A DNA stretch of 6,493 nt from CAZHMB01 sp964533515 (GTDB lineage: Archaea; Nanobdellota; Nanobdellia; Pacearchaeales; GW2011-AR1): assembly GCA_964533515.1 (NCBI GenBank), contig CAZHMB010000030.1, positions 1 to 6,493 of the forward strand. Reading direction: 5' to 3'. The notes below the pieces were generated by a model. The model saw nothing but the letters and a program-made list of their open reading frames with translations, was not told where the DNA came from and did no database searches. Made by a program: the position numbers and the translations under genes. Position 1 is the first letter of the stretch. Every line of letters begins with the position of its first letter. Of this stretch, positions 1 through 5,454 are shown one piece after another.

Positions 1-74
1 AGCGGACTCTTAGTGAGAATCTTTTTGATATTGATGATTTCTTTAGGATGTATGGGGAGGTTAAGGACGAATGA
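1..74 (+). CDS. 3' end of unknown gene (partial)
   Basis: The third reading frame is open from the window edge and ends at TGA 72-74. It gives 23 C-terminal residues ending FFRMYGEVKDE, with an acidic stretch ENLFDIDDFF before that. The stop overlaps the next start as ATGA (71-74), the same junction seen elsewhere in this operon, which argues that this is a real gene tail. The other two frames are less convincing: one hits a stop at once and the other runs on into the next gene out of frame. The fragment is too short to identify. It is the first visible member of the operon leading to the ATPase. Confidence 0.6.
   Translation, partial: RTLSENLFDIDDFFRMYGEVKDE
56..61 (+). promoter_or_regulatory. 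Shine-Dalgarno site GGAGGT
   Basis: GGAGGT lies 9 nt before the ATG at 71, inside the preceding coding tail. It fixes the start of the 119-aa gene and shows that leadered, SD-dependent initiation is used for genes inside operons here. Confidence 0.65.
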
Positions 75-430
75 AATTAGTCGGTATCTTAATGAATAAG
101 CGTATTGAGTTTTACACAGAGGCTAGTATGAATAAAAAAAAAATTGAATCTCTTTGGCACTTTTATTCTGTTTATTCGATTTCATTAGCCATTACTGGAT
201 TTGAGGATTTGAATATTAAGAAGAAGAATAACTTGATGAAAGACTTGATTGAATCTCAGGCGGATGGAGATTTTGATTTTGATGCGTGTAATAAACTTAT
301 GGATTTTGTTAAGACTGATATGAAAGTTATTGAAACAGCCATTGAGATTCTTAATATAAAAAAGGAGGCTGGTGAAATTTTCGGAGATACTTATAGAAGT
401 GGGATGTTTGCCGTAAATAGATATGACTGA
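71..430 (+). CDS. Hypothetical 119-aa helical protein
   Basis: I do not recognise this protein. The start at 71 is supported by GGAGGT 9 nt upstream and by the ATGA overlap with the previous stop. The sequence is soluble, Lys/Asp/Glu-rich and probably mostly alpha-helical, with no signal peptide, membrane segment or Cys/His metal site. Alternating charged and Ile/Leu/Phe positions around residues 45-100 would suit a small helical bundle. The stop overlaps the start of the next gene by 8 nt, so the two are probably translated together. Isoleucine codons are almost all ATT/ATC, as in the ATPase downstream, so it belongs with that operon. Its role is unknown. By context it may be an accessory or structural protein of the ATPase machine. 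Confidence 0.75.
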   Translation: MKLVGILMNKRIEFYTEASMNKKKIESLWHFYSVYSISLAITGFEDLNIKKKNNLMKDLIESQADGDFDFDACNKLMDFVKTDMKVIETAIEILNIKKEAGEIFGDTYRSGMFAVNRYD

Positions 431-959
431 TTTAATTCCTATTAACCAAGTATTTTCTCAGATTGCCCTAAAGAAATTAGCTTACTTCGGTGGTTCTACT
501 CTTGGGAACGATGTTTATTACATGAAAGAATTTTTAGACATGATGATTAATATTATTGGCGAAGAAAAACTTGTCAAGCTATTGAAGGATGATAATTCTC
601 CGAACAAAGCCGTGACTAATCGAATAGGCAATAGCTGGGCGGATTTTAAAAAGCAACTTATCAAGTTCGATAGAAAAGTCGATGAAACAAAAAGGGCTTA
701 CGATACTCTGGACACAAATGACTTCAAGAAAAAAGATACTCCCAACTATAAACAATTTCTAGAGAACGCTGAAAATATTTCTATGATTAAGCCAGACTTG
801 TATGCTTTGTTCGTTTTCGTGATTAGTTGTACTTCGATTCAGAAAATGAATATCCGTAATGAAGATTTCAAAATCTTTCAACAAAAAGGTTATAGAGCTA
901 CTGGAGAATTGGATAAACGAAAGGTTGGAGATGCGCCGAAACCTGTGGTGGAAGCATGA
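423..959 (+). CDS. Hypothetical 178-aa helical protein
   Basis: I do not recognise this protein. It begins at an ATG 8 nt inside the previous gene, with no clear SD of its own, so translational coupling is the likely mode of initiation. It looks soluble and helical: a moderately hydrophobic N-terminal third (residues 1-55), a very Lys/Asp-rich middle (about 60-115), and a short hydrophobic patch LYALFVFVISC near 126-136 that resembles a buried helix more than a true transmembrane segment. The C-terminus is a basic then Pro-containing tail (KRKVGDAPKPVVEA). The stop overlaps the following gene as ATGA at 956-959. Only one of its many Ile codons is ATA. The function cannot be told from sequence; it is a member of the ATPase operon. 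Confidence 0.75.
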   Translation: MTDLIPINQVFSQIALKKLAYFGGSTLGNDVYYMKEFLDMMINIIGEEKLVKLLKDDNSPNKAVTNRIGNSWADFKKQLIKFDRKVDETKRAYDTLDTNDFKKKDTPNYKQFLENAENISMIKPDLYALFVFVISCTSIQKMNIRNEDFKIFQQKGYRATGELDKRKVGDAPKPVVEA

Positions 960-1135
960 AATATAAATGTGGACATGAGACTGATGGTGTTATTATCTTG
1001 GATTCCAATATCCTTTCTATGACTATGTATTTACAATGGGCAGAGGGTGAGGGTAATTTAGAATCAGAGGAAGAATGTTTTGATTGTTTTCTAAAAAGAA
1101 CAGGGAGCAAAAATGGTTCAGACTCACTATCTTAA
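956..1135 (+). CDS. Small CGH/CxxC putative zinc-binding protein (59 aa)
   Basis: This is a short reading frame between two larger genes. It starts in an ATGA overlap with the previous stop and runs 23 nt into the ATPase gene. The start MKYKCGHETDG and the later pair CFDC (residues 41-44) give a Cys-x-His plus Cys-x2-Cys set, the spacing expected of a small one-zinc knuckle or treble-clef-like fold. The middle is DSNILSMTMYLQW, a likely helix. From memory, short proteins beginning with a CGH motif and ending in CxxC are common in DPANN-type archaeal genomes, but I cannot name a family. It fills an otherwise empty 150-bp gap and keeps the operon unbroken, which supports its reality. A role in nucleic-acid or protein binding next to the ATPase is only a guess. 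Confidence 0.7.
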   Translation: MKYKCGHETDGVIILDSNILSMTMYLQWAEGEGNLESEEECFDCFLKRTGSKNGSDSLS

Positions 1136-2954
1136 TAATAAAACTTATTGGGGATTCAAAGATGACTATGGAAAGATTCAACCGTTTCAACTTGGTATTT
1201 TTGCTACGTCTGGACATGGTAAAGGATTAAGTTCTGAATTTATTGTTGAAGAGTGGAGAAAGGAAACAAACGGAGTCGTGATTTATCTTGCAGACCCAAA
1301 GGACGAAGCGGAGGGTTCATTCGTTCAATACGAGCCAAAAGAAAAATATCACGTTAATCAACTACAATTAGACGGAATGAGAAAAGAAATTCATCCTTGT
1401 AAACTTTATCATCCTTTTACATTCAACATTCCGAAAGGTTTACTTCCTGACGTAAATTTCTTCACCGTTCCGATTAAAAGCATGACCCGAGAGGACTGGT
1501 CGATTCTGGCTGAGAGTTCTTTTGATTCTGAGGCGATTAAGTTAATGATGAGAGTTGCATCCGATTTGCCTAGAAATGCTGGACTTTATGATTTTCTACA
1601 TAGTATTGAGAGACTGACAGAGGGTAAAAAGTCTAAACGAAAAGCTGTGTCGGATGCTAAGAATTGGTTTTTATCTTCTGGTGGTGGGACTTCTAAATCT
1701 GTAGCCGAGATTGGGAATTTGCTTAGTCCGTTTCGTAAGAACTATTTTCTAAGAAAAGAGACCTGCGAGATGAAACTAGATTGGAAAGAGATTCTAAACG
1801 ACTCAACTAATTATCACGTTTTTCTTAGTATGTGGTTGAAGGATGAAAAGTTGAAAGAGTTTATGGTTTTGAATCTGCTTAGTAATATCGTAAACAATTC
1901 TCACCTAGCAAAGAAACCGATTCTTTTGGTTATCCCAGAAATTAAGTCGCTTTGTCCGAGATTGCCTCAAGGTTATAAATATTTTTTATCTCACGCAATC
2001 ACAAAGGCAATGGTTACTATTCGAAGTAAGGGGCATGGAATGTCTAGTATTTGCGATAGCCAGAACTGGTCTGATACGGATGATAAAATTAAAGGGTCTT
2101 GTACGATTACTTTGTTCGGAAAATTGAATCCAAAAGACCGTGAAGTTGTAGGAAAGGCTTGTGCGTACGGAAAGACTGTGAAGGGCGAATTGAAAGAGTT
2201 GGTTGATAATCAATGCGGATACTTGATGTATGATAAAGAAGATGATGGAATTTTTCGGGTATTTATGCCCAGACATATGCACAAAGAACCAGATTATAAT
2301 TGGATTGAGATGTATCGAAAGCATTTCGGTAGCAATATGAAGAAGTATGATGAGTTAGTTAAGTTTATGAGAGACGAATATAATTCGGAAGAGCTAGAAA
2401 CCAAAGAATTCATTGAAAGAAAACTGAAAAAGGAAGAAGAAGAACGTAGACGTAGAGAAGAGGCGACAAAAGAATCCCAAGAAAATAATCAAGTTGAAAA
2501 GCCGAAAGAAGATAAGCCGAAGGTTGAAGACAAGAATAGAGATACGATTATGAAACTTTGCTGGGAGAAGAAGAAGGAGAATCCGAAGTTATCGCTTACT
2601 AAGATTGGGAAGGAGCTAAACATCCATCACTCAACCGTTGGAAAGTATATCGAAAAGTGGAATGAAAAATTGGATGAAGATAGAGAGGCGCAGACTAGCC
2701 CCGAAATTATTGCTCCGATGATTGGAGATGGAGTGATGAAGGAAGAAGTTGAAGGCGTTGAAATTCTTAATGCTCCAGAAGTTATCTCAGATGTTGAAGA
2801 ATCTTATGAGGCTCAGGATAGCGAATCGATTGCAGGTGGAGTGCCAGATAAAAAGGTCGGCAAGTCCGCGAAGGATAGCGATGATTATGAATTCGGATTC
2901 TTGAAGGATGCCGAGAAGTCCGATGAGGATAAAGTTCTCGAAAGCCTTAACTGA
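1113..2954 (+). CDS. FtsK/HerA/VirD4-class DNA-pump ATPase with HTH
   Basis: This is a 613-aa RecA-fold ATPase of the FtsK-HerA superfamily. These enzymes form hexameric rings that move DNA in segregation, conjugation, viral packaging or end resection. A P-loop ATSGHGKG (residues 31-38) ends GKG, as in VirD4/TraG coupling proteins. The second strand is VVIYLADPKDE (55-65). A Walker B-like strand ILLVIPE (270-276) carries Glu276 but has Pro where Asp is usual. The sensor strand ends DSQNW with Gln317. Residues about 425-475 are a charged, coiled-coil-like linker. Residues 476-517 form a helix-turn-helix (LTKIGKELNIHHSTVGKYI). The last 90 residues are acidic and probably disordered. No membrane segment is seen, unlike typical VirD4 or FtsK, so viral packaging or a soluble translocase is favoured over a membrane coupling protein. 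GGGAG lies 5 nt before the start. None of its 34 Ile codons is ATA. Confidence 0.8.
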   Translation: MVQTHYLNNKTYWGFKDDYGKIQPFQLGIFATSGHGKGLSSEFIVEEWRKETNGVVIYLADPKDEAEGSFVQYEPKEKYHVNQLQLDGMRKEIHPCKLYHPFTFNIPKGLLPDVNFFTVPIKSMTREDWSILAESSFDSEAIKLMMRVASDLPRNAGLYDFLHSIERLTEGKKSKRKAVSDAKNWFLSSGGGTSKSVAEIGNLLSPFRKNYFLRKETCEMKLDWKEILNDSTNYHVFLSMWLKDEKLKEFMVLNLLSNIVNNSHLAKKPILLVIPEIKSLCPRLPQGYKYFLSHAITKAMVTIRSKGHGMSSICDSQNWSDTDDKIKGSCTITLFGKLNPKDREVVGKACAYGKTVKGELKELVDNQCGYLMYDKEDDGIFRVFMPRHMHKEPDYNWIEMYRKHFGSNMKKYDELVKFMRDEYNSEELETKEFIERKLKKEEEERRRREEATKESQENNQVEKPKEDKPKVEDKNRDTIMKLCWEKKKENPKLSLTKIGKELNIHHSTVGKYIEKWNEKLDEDREAQTSPEIIAPMIGDGVMKEEVEGVEILNAPEVISDVEESYEAQDSESIAGGVPDKKVGKSAKDSDDYEFGFLKDAEKSDEDKVLESLN

Positions 2955-2974
2955 TGGCTAGGCATTTCTTAAAA

Positions 2975-3000
2975 GGCTGTTTCCAGCTAGGGATTTTTTT
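2975..3000 (+). terminator. Hairpin plus T7 after the ATPase operon
   Basis: GGCTG (2975-2979) can pair with CAGCT (2984-2988) around a TTTC loop, giving four Watson-Crick pairs and one G-U pair. A run of seven T follows at 2994-3000. Archaeal termination relies mainly on the T run, so this is a plausible end of the ATPase operon transcript, 20-46 bp after the stop codon and just before a new promoter. Confidence 0.45.
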
Positions 3001-3011
3001 CGGCTAAGCAT

Positions 3012-3043
3012 AAGTTTATAAATTTCTTAATCTAATATAAATA
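3012..3043 (+). promoter_or_regulatory. Archaeal BRE/TATA promoter (two possible TATA boxes)
   Basis: AAGTTTATAAAT (3012-3023) has the form of a BRE followed by a TATA box TTTATAAA (3015-3022). Transcription would start about 25 bp downstream, near 3044-3048, exactly where a 7-bp hairpin begins. A second TATA-like run, AATATAAATA (3034-3043), would start transcripts near 3065. The placement after a terminator-like element and before a gene-poor stretch supports a genuine promoter for the RNA or leader and the 166-aa gene. Confidence 0.6.
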
Positions 3044-3090
3044 GTCAATAGCACCGCGAATGCTATTTCAGATAAAAGAAAAACAGGATA

Positions 3091-3228
3091 ATGGCTATGG
3101 ATAATGTTTGTCGGCTGGGGAAAAAGAAAGATGGATTGGGGATAGCTCGATGCCTCGGTTGGTATGGTTTACCGTCGGTAAAACTAAATCGTTGGCTTGG
3201 CTCAACTGGTTCGGAAGGGGACGCATAA
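3091..3228 (+). CDS. Possible 45-aa mini-protein
   Basis: This is a 45-codon frame starting MAMDNVCRLGKKKDG and ending WLGSTGSEGDA, with a second ATG two codons in. It is rich in Gly, Leu, Trp, Arg and Lys and contains CLGWYGLPSV, which is not the low-complexity look of most random frames. Two Cys are present but no CxxC pair. There is no convincing SD (only AGGATA). Against it, the stretch is also the GC-rich core of the candidate RNA, and its tiny hairpin falls inside the frame. If translated, its stop lies 4 nt before the next mini-ORF. I am unsure that this is a gene. Confidence 0.3.
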   Translation: MAMDNVCRLGKKKDGLGIARCLGWYGLPSVKLNRWLGSTGSEGDA

Positions 3229-3232
3229 GAAC

Positions 3233-3307
3233 ATGGCGGTACATAAAACAATAGGAAAGTTCTCTCTTAGGGTAAATTTCACTCGATTACAACGGGGATT
3301 ACTATGA
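3233..3307 (+). CDS. Possible 24-aa mini-ORF
   Basis: This short frame, MAVHKTIGKFSLRVN and nine further residues, starts 4 nt after the previous mini-ORF stops. Its stop overlaps the next ATG as ATGA (3304-3307). GGAAGGGG lies 13 nt before the start, too far for a normal SD. It is basic and lacks any motif I know. The coupling geometry is the only support; it could equally be chance inside an RNA gene. Confidence 0.15.
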   Translation: MAVHKTIGKFSLRVNFTRLQRGLL

Positions 3308-3348
3308 GAGGAGGCGCTTGGCTTGTTTGTATAACGGCTAAACAATAA
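3304..3348 (+). CDS. Possible 14-aa mini-ORF
   Basis: The frame encodes MRGGAWLVCITAKQ. It begins in an ATGA overlap with the preceding mini-ORF and has CGGGG about 8 nt upstream, a fair SD-like match. It is too short to judge as a protein and is listed as one link of the chain of tiny frames leading to the 166-aa gene. A 7-codon frame, MAKKITQ, follows at 3355-3378 and itself overlaps the 3375 start as ATGA. Confidence 0.15.
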   Translation: MRGGAWLVCITAKQ

Positions 3349-3374
3349 TTAAAAATGGCTAAAAAAATAACACA

Positions 3375-3875
3375 ATGAGTAAAACTTTTGGAGCAGTAGA
3401 TAAAAAACAAAGACGTACACGTTCGGATTTAGGGAAGAAGCATAAGACGTATAAAGGAAAGCCTACCCAAAACAAGCGCCGAGTCCGATATGAAAAAAGG
3501 ATTGGAAATAAAGAGTTCATTGAAATTTGGTGCTGGGAGATTCGTATGATGAGTCAGGAAGGTTATTTGAGATTACCTAGATGGACTCGGGCGAAGATGT
3601 CTAAAATTACTCCGATACCCCTGAGAAAGGAAATAGGAAGATTCACGCCTCATGTTTCTGAAATCAATACAAAAGAGAAATTAGAGCAATATATTGCTGA
3701 GAGGATGTGGGTTGGGACTTTTTGGGTGAAGGGATTTTCTAATGCTAAAAATAGATATAACTGTAAGGCAGTCAGGATGTGCGAGATTGTAGTTAAGGAT
3801 AACGATGAAGGCAACATAGGGAAAATGACAAAGGACTGGAGACTTCATAGGTATTCTTGGTTCTATAAGGGGTAA
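3375..3875 (+). CDS. Hypothetical basic protein, likely nucleic-acid binding (166 aa)
   Basis: I do not recognise this protein. Eighteen of the first 47 residues are Lys or Arg, a disordered basic tail of the kind that binds RNA or DNA. The remaining 120 residues look folded and are rich in Trp and aromatic residues (IEIWCWEIRMM, MWVGTFWVKGF, HRYSWFY). Cys occurs at three scattered sites with no paired zinc motif. There is no SD; the ATG lies in an ATGA overlap with a 7-codon frame, and the nearest promoter is at 3012, implying a leader of about 330 nt. Its stop codon TAA lies within the BRE of the next promoter. Ile codons are mostly ATT with a few ATA, between the two neighbouring modules. 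A partner of the upstream RNA candidate is possible but unproven. Confidence 0.7.
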   Translation: MSKTFGAVDKKQRRTRSDLGKKHKTYKGKPTQNKRRVRYEKRIGNKEFIEIWCWEIRMMSQEGYLRLPRWTRAKMSKITPIPLRKEIGRFTPHVSEINTKEKLEQYIAERMWVGTFWVKGFSNAKNRYNCKAVRMCEIVVKDNDEGNIGKMTKDWRLHRYSWFYKG

Positions 3876-3886
3876 AGTTTATATAG
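3874..3886 (+). promoter_or_regulatory. Archaeal BRE/TATA promoter, leaderless
   Basis: AAAGTTTATATAG is close to the ideal archaeal BRE (AAAG) plus TATA box (TTTATATA, 3878-3885). The TATA centre lies about 25 bp before the ATG at 3907, so the mRNA would start at or within a few bases of the start codon and be leaderless. The first two bases of the element are the last two of the preceding gene's stop codon. It drives the regulator-nuclease-recombinase cassette. Confidence 0.75.
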
Positions 3887-3906
3887 TCTTTATTCGTCTA
3901 AATGTT

Positions 3907-4215
3907 ATGAAGAAAAGACTTCCTCCTTATAGAAGAAAATGGACTGAGACCATCGTACTCTATATTCATGAGAATGGCAAAAGTCATGGCTCTAAGCTAT
4001 CAAGAGACGTAAAAAAATCACAACCAGTAATCTATAAACAATTGAATATACTTGCGGAAGAGGGCTTTGTTATTCATTCAGAATCGGATGGCGGACATGG
4101 AAATTCTAATACTTTTGTGCTTACAAATAATGGTAATCTTCTTGCCAATTATTTTATTGACAATAGCAAATTCAACAAAACTCTACAAAAAAGATATGGA
4201 GGTATTCTAAAATGA
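3907..4215 (+). CDS. Winged-helix DNA-binding regulator (102 aa)
   Basis: This is a small wHTH protein of the MarR/ArsR/PadR-like kind. After a basic start (KKRLPPYRRKW) come helix 1 (TETIVLYIHENG, 13-24), helix 2 (SKLSRDVKK, 29-37) and a recognition helix starting SQPVIYKQLNILAEEG (38-53). The wing strands follow (FVIHSESDGG and NTFVLTNNG, 54-76), with a C-terminal helix that probably dimerises. No Cys cluster for metal sensing is present. It is first in a three-gene unit and has a leaderless promoter next to its own start, so autorepression is a natural expectation, though no clear palindrome overlaps the TATA. It ends in an ATGA overlap with the nuclease gene. A role in switching the cassette or the recombinase on and off is inferred. 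Confidence 0.75.
   Translation: MKKRLPPYRRKWTETIVLYIHENGKSHGSKLSRDVKKSQPVIYKQLNILAEEGFVIHSESDGGHGNSNTFVLTNNGNLLANYFIDNSKFNKTLQKRYGGILK
4198..4203 (+). promoter_or_regulatory. Shine-Dalgarno site GGAGGT
   Basis: GGAGGT sits 8 nt before the ATG at 4212, within the end of the regulator gene. With the ATGA overlap it fixes the nuclease start and shows coupled, SD-driven translation of an internal operon gene behind a leaderless first gene. Confidence 0.65.
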
Positions 4216-5453
4216 TTACTGAGAAGATGCTTAAAGATGTATTTGCTCCTACCTATGAAAATATGTTATCTATGCAAACCATTTCTGGGGCATCGTTTAA
4301 TAAATATTTTAAGGATATAAAGTGGATTATGAAGGGTAACATTTCTTCCGAGACTGTTGATGATATGAAAACTATTTTTGATGGCTTAGATAAAAAAGAG
4401 ATAATAATATTTTCTCCGAATAAAGAAAGGTTAGATTCTATGAATGAAGTAAATTCAAAAATTATTTTTCCGTTCGATAAAGTTTTTTTAGAATACCCCA
4501 TGGCTCATCAGGTTACCAGAAAGAGATTTGGTGATGTTATAATAAAAATAACGAATGGATTTTATCTACAGGCTATTAAAGATGATGATGGTAAAATTAA
4601 GGCGATAGCCTTAGTTACTCTTTGGCTTGATTATGGTGCTAATATAAATAATCCGTATGAAGAGGGGCTAAACCCACAATCTTTTATTATACCTTATAAT
4701 CATTTTTCTAAGAAACTTATAATCCCTGACGATGCAACAGAAGAGCAGAGAATAACTGTAGAGACCGTTGTTTCTTTAATGAAAAAAATATGCTACCTTG
4801 TGCAAAAAAAAGAGTACGCAGAATATTATAAATGGACTCCTTCTGGCATTGTTAGAAAAGATATTGTTCATTCTCATGATGTAAAATCTCATAAGAGACA
4901 TTTCTGGAAAGATAGTGGCAAGTTCAAAATCCCGTCATTGAGCAAAGAAGAAATTCTCAGCAGGGGATATGGAATAGACGAGTGTGTTTTTAGGGGATAT
5001 GAATTAAGGAGGGATGTTCCTTATCTTATTGTTGGTTCATATAAAGTTGGAGAATCTAAAAAAGTTAAGAAGTCTGAAAATAGAGTTATACATATATTAA
5101 AAAAGAGGATTTTTAAAAATGAAGAAAAACTTGGAGTTATCTTGTCTAAAATATTTCCTAACGACATAATAAAGAGACACGATAGAAGACGGGTTAAACC
5201 TCTTGAGCTTGATTTCTATATCCACAAACTTAATCTAGCTTTTGAATATGACGGAGAACAACACTATGACAGGAGGGTCTGCGAAGAGGTTTTCAAATCT
5301 GATTTTGATTCACAAAGAGGAAGGGATATAAAAAAAAATGCTATGTGCCGTCATAAGAAAATAAAACTTATAAAAATTAAATATAACGAGCCTCTTACTG
5401 TTGCTAATGTTAAAAAGATTATTAAACTGACAGCACCAAATGTTCTACATTAA
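4212..5453 (+). CDS. Two-domain protein with C-terminal Vsr-like nuclease
   Basis: This is a 413-aa protein. Residues about 300-405 match the Vsr/DUF559-type PD-(D/E)XK endonuclease pattern: LELDFYI with Glu332 and Asp334, then FEYDGEQHY (344-352) with Glu345, Asp347, Glu349 and His351, then RDIKKN (371-376) with Lys375, and a closing strand KIKLIKIKYNE. Such domains nick or cut DNA with divalent metal. Residues 220-280 form a second conserved-looking block: SHDVKSHKRHFW, a Gly/Lys turn, then ELRRDVPYLIVGSYKVG. This recalls the H-x-RxHxW...V.G pattern of some phage and plasmid proteins, although I cannot name the family. Residues 1-215 are unrecognised. GGAGGT precedes the start. It is AT-rich with frequent ATA. 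It could be a restriction or defence nuclease, a mobility helper, or a cargo gene of the recombinase. Confidence 0.75.
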   Translation: MITEKMLKDVFAPTYENMLSMQTISGASFNKYFKDIKWIMKGNISSETVDDMKTIFDGLDKKEIIIFSPNKERLDSMNEVNSKIIFPFDKVFLEYPMAHQVTRKRFGDVIIKITNGFYLQAIKDDDGKIKAIALVTLWLDYGANINNPYEEGLNPQSFIIPYNHFSKKLIIPDDATEEQRITVETVVSLMKKICYLVQKKEYAEYYKWTPSGIVRKDIVHSHDVKSHKRHFWKDSGKFKIPSLSKEEILSRGYGIDECVFRGYELRRDVPYLIVGSYKVGESKKVKKSENRVIHILKKRIFKNEEKLGVILSKIFPNDIIKRHDRRRVKPLELDFYIHKLNLAFEYDGEQHYDRRVCEEVFKSDFDSQRGRDIKKNAMCRHKKIKLIKIKYNEPLTVANVKKIIKLTAPNVLH

Positions 5454-5454
5454 G

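Larger units (their letters stand above)
3047..3374 (+). ncRNA. Candidate structured RNA or long 5' leader
   Basis: This 328-bp stretch has no ordinary gene but has its own promoter. It opens with a perfect hairpin, AATAGCA/TGCTATT (3047-3053 with 3061-3067, loop CCGCGAA). A second clean hairpin is TTTACC-GTC-GGTAAA (3168-3182). By hand count, 3091-3240 is about 49% GC, against roughly 30-40% in sampled gene segments, the usual mark of structured RNA in AT-rich archaea. An 8-nt repeat GGATAATG occurs at 3086 and 3099. I could not fit it to tRNA, 5S rRNA, SRP RNA or RNase P RNA signatures. It may be an independent RNA, the long leader of the basic-protein gene at 3375, or a run of mini-ORFs. 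No strand other than + has a promoter here. Confidence 0.35.

Noticed and set aside
1986..2324. 112-codon minus-strand frame inside the ATPase gene
   Set aside because: Entirely antisense to conserved ATPase motifs, with shadow-like composition and no start signals.
2954..3007. 17-codon frame starting in a TGATG overlap with the ATPase stop (MARHFLKGCF...)
   Set aside because: It spans the terminator-like hairpin and T run, has no SD of its own and is too short to judge; more likely chance.
3191..3240. GGTTCGGAAGGGG, considered as a tRNA T-arm
   Set aside because: No acceptor, D or anticodon stems fit around it and the loop does not match GTTCGA-type T loops.
3063..3251. 62-codon minus-strand frame in the gene-poor segment
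   Set aside because: No promoter or SD on that strand, Pro/Ser/Phe-rich translation typical of an antisense shadow, while the + strand has a clear promoter.
4212..5453. TnpB/IscB-like RNA-guided nuclease paired with the serine recombinase, as in IS607
   Set aside because: No RuvC DxE-type motifs or zinc finger; the acidic residues fit a Vsr/PD-(D/E)XK pattern instead.
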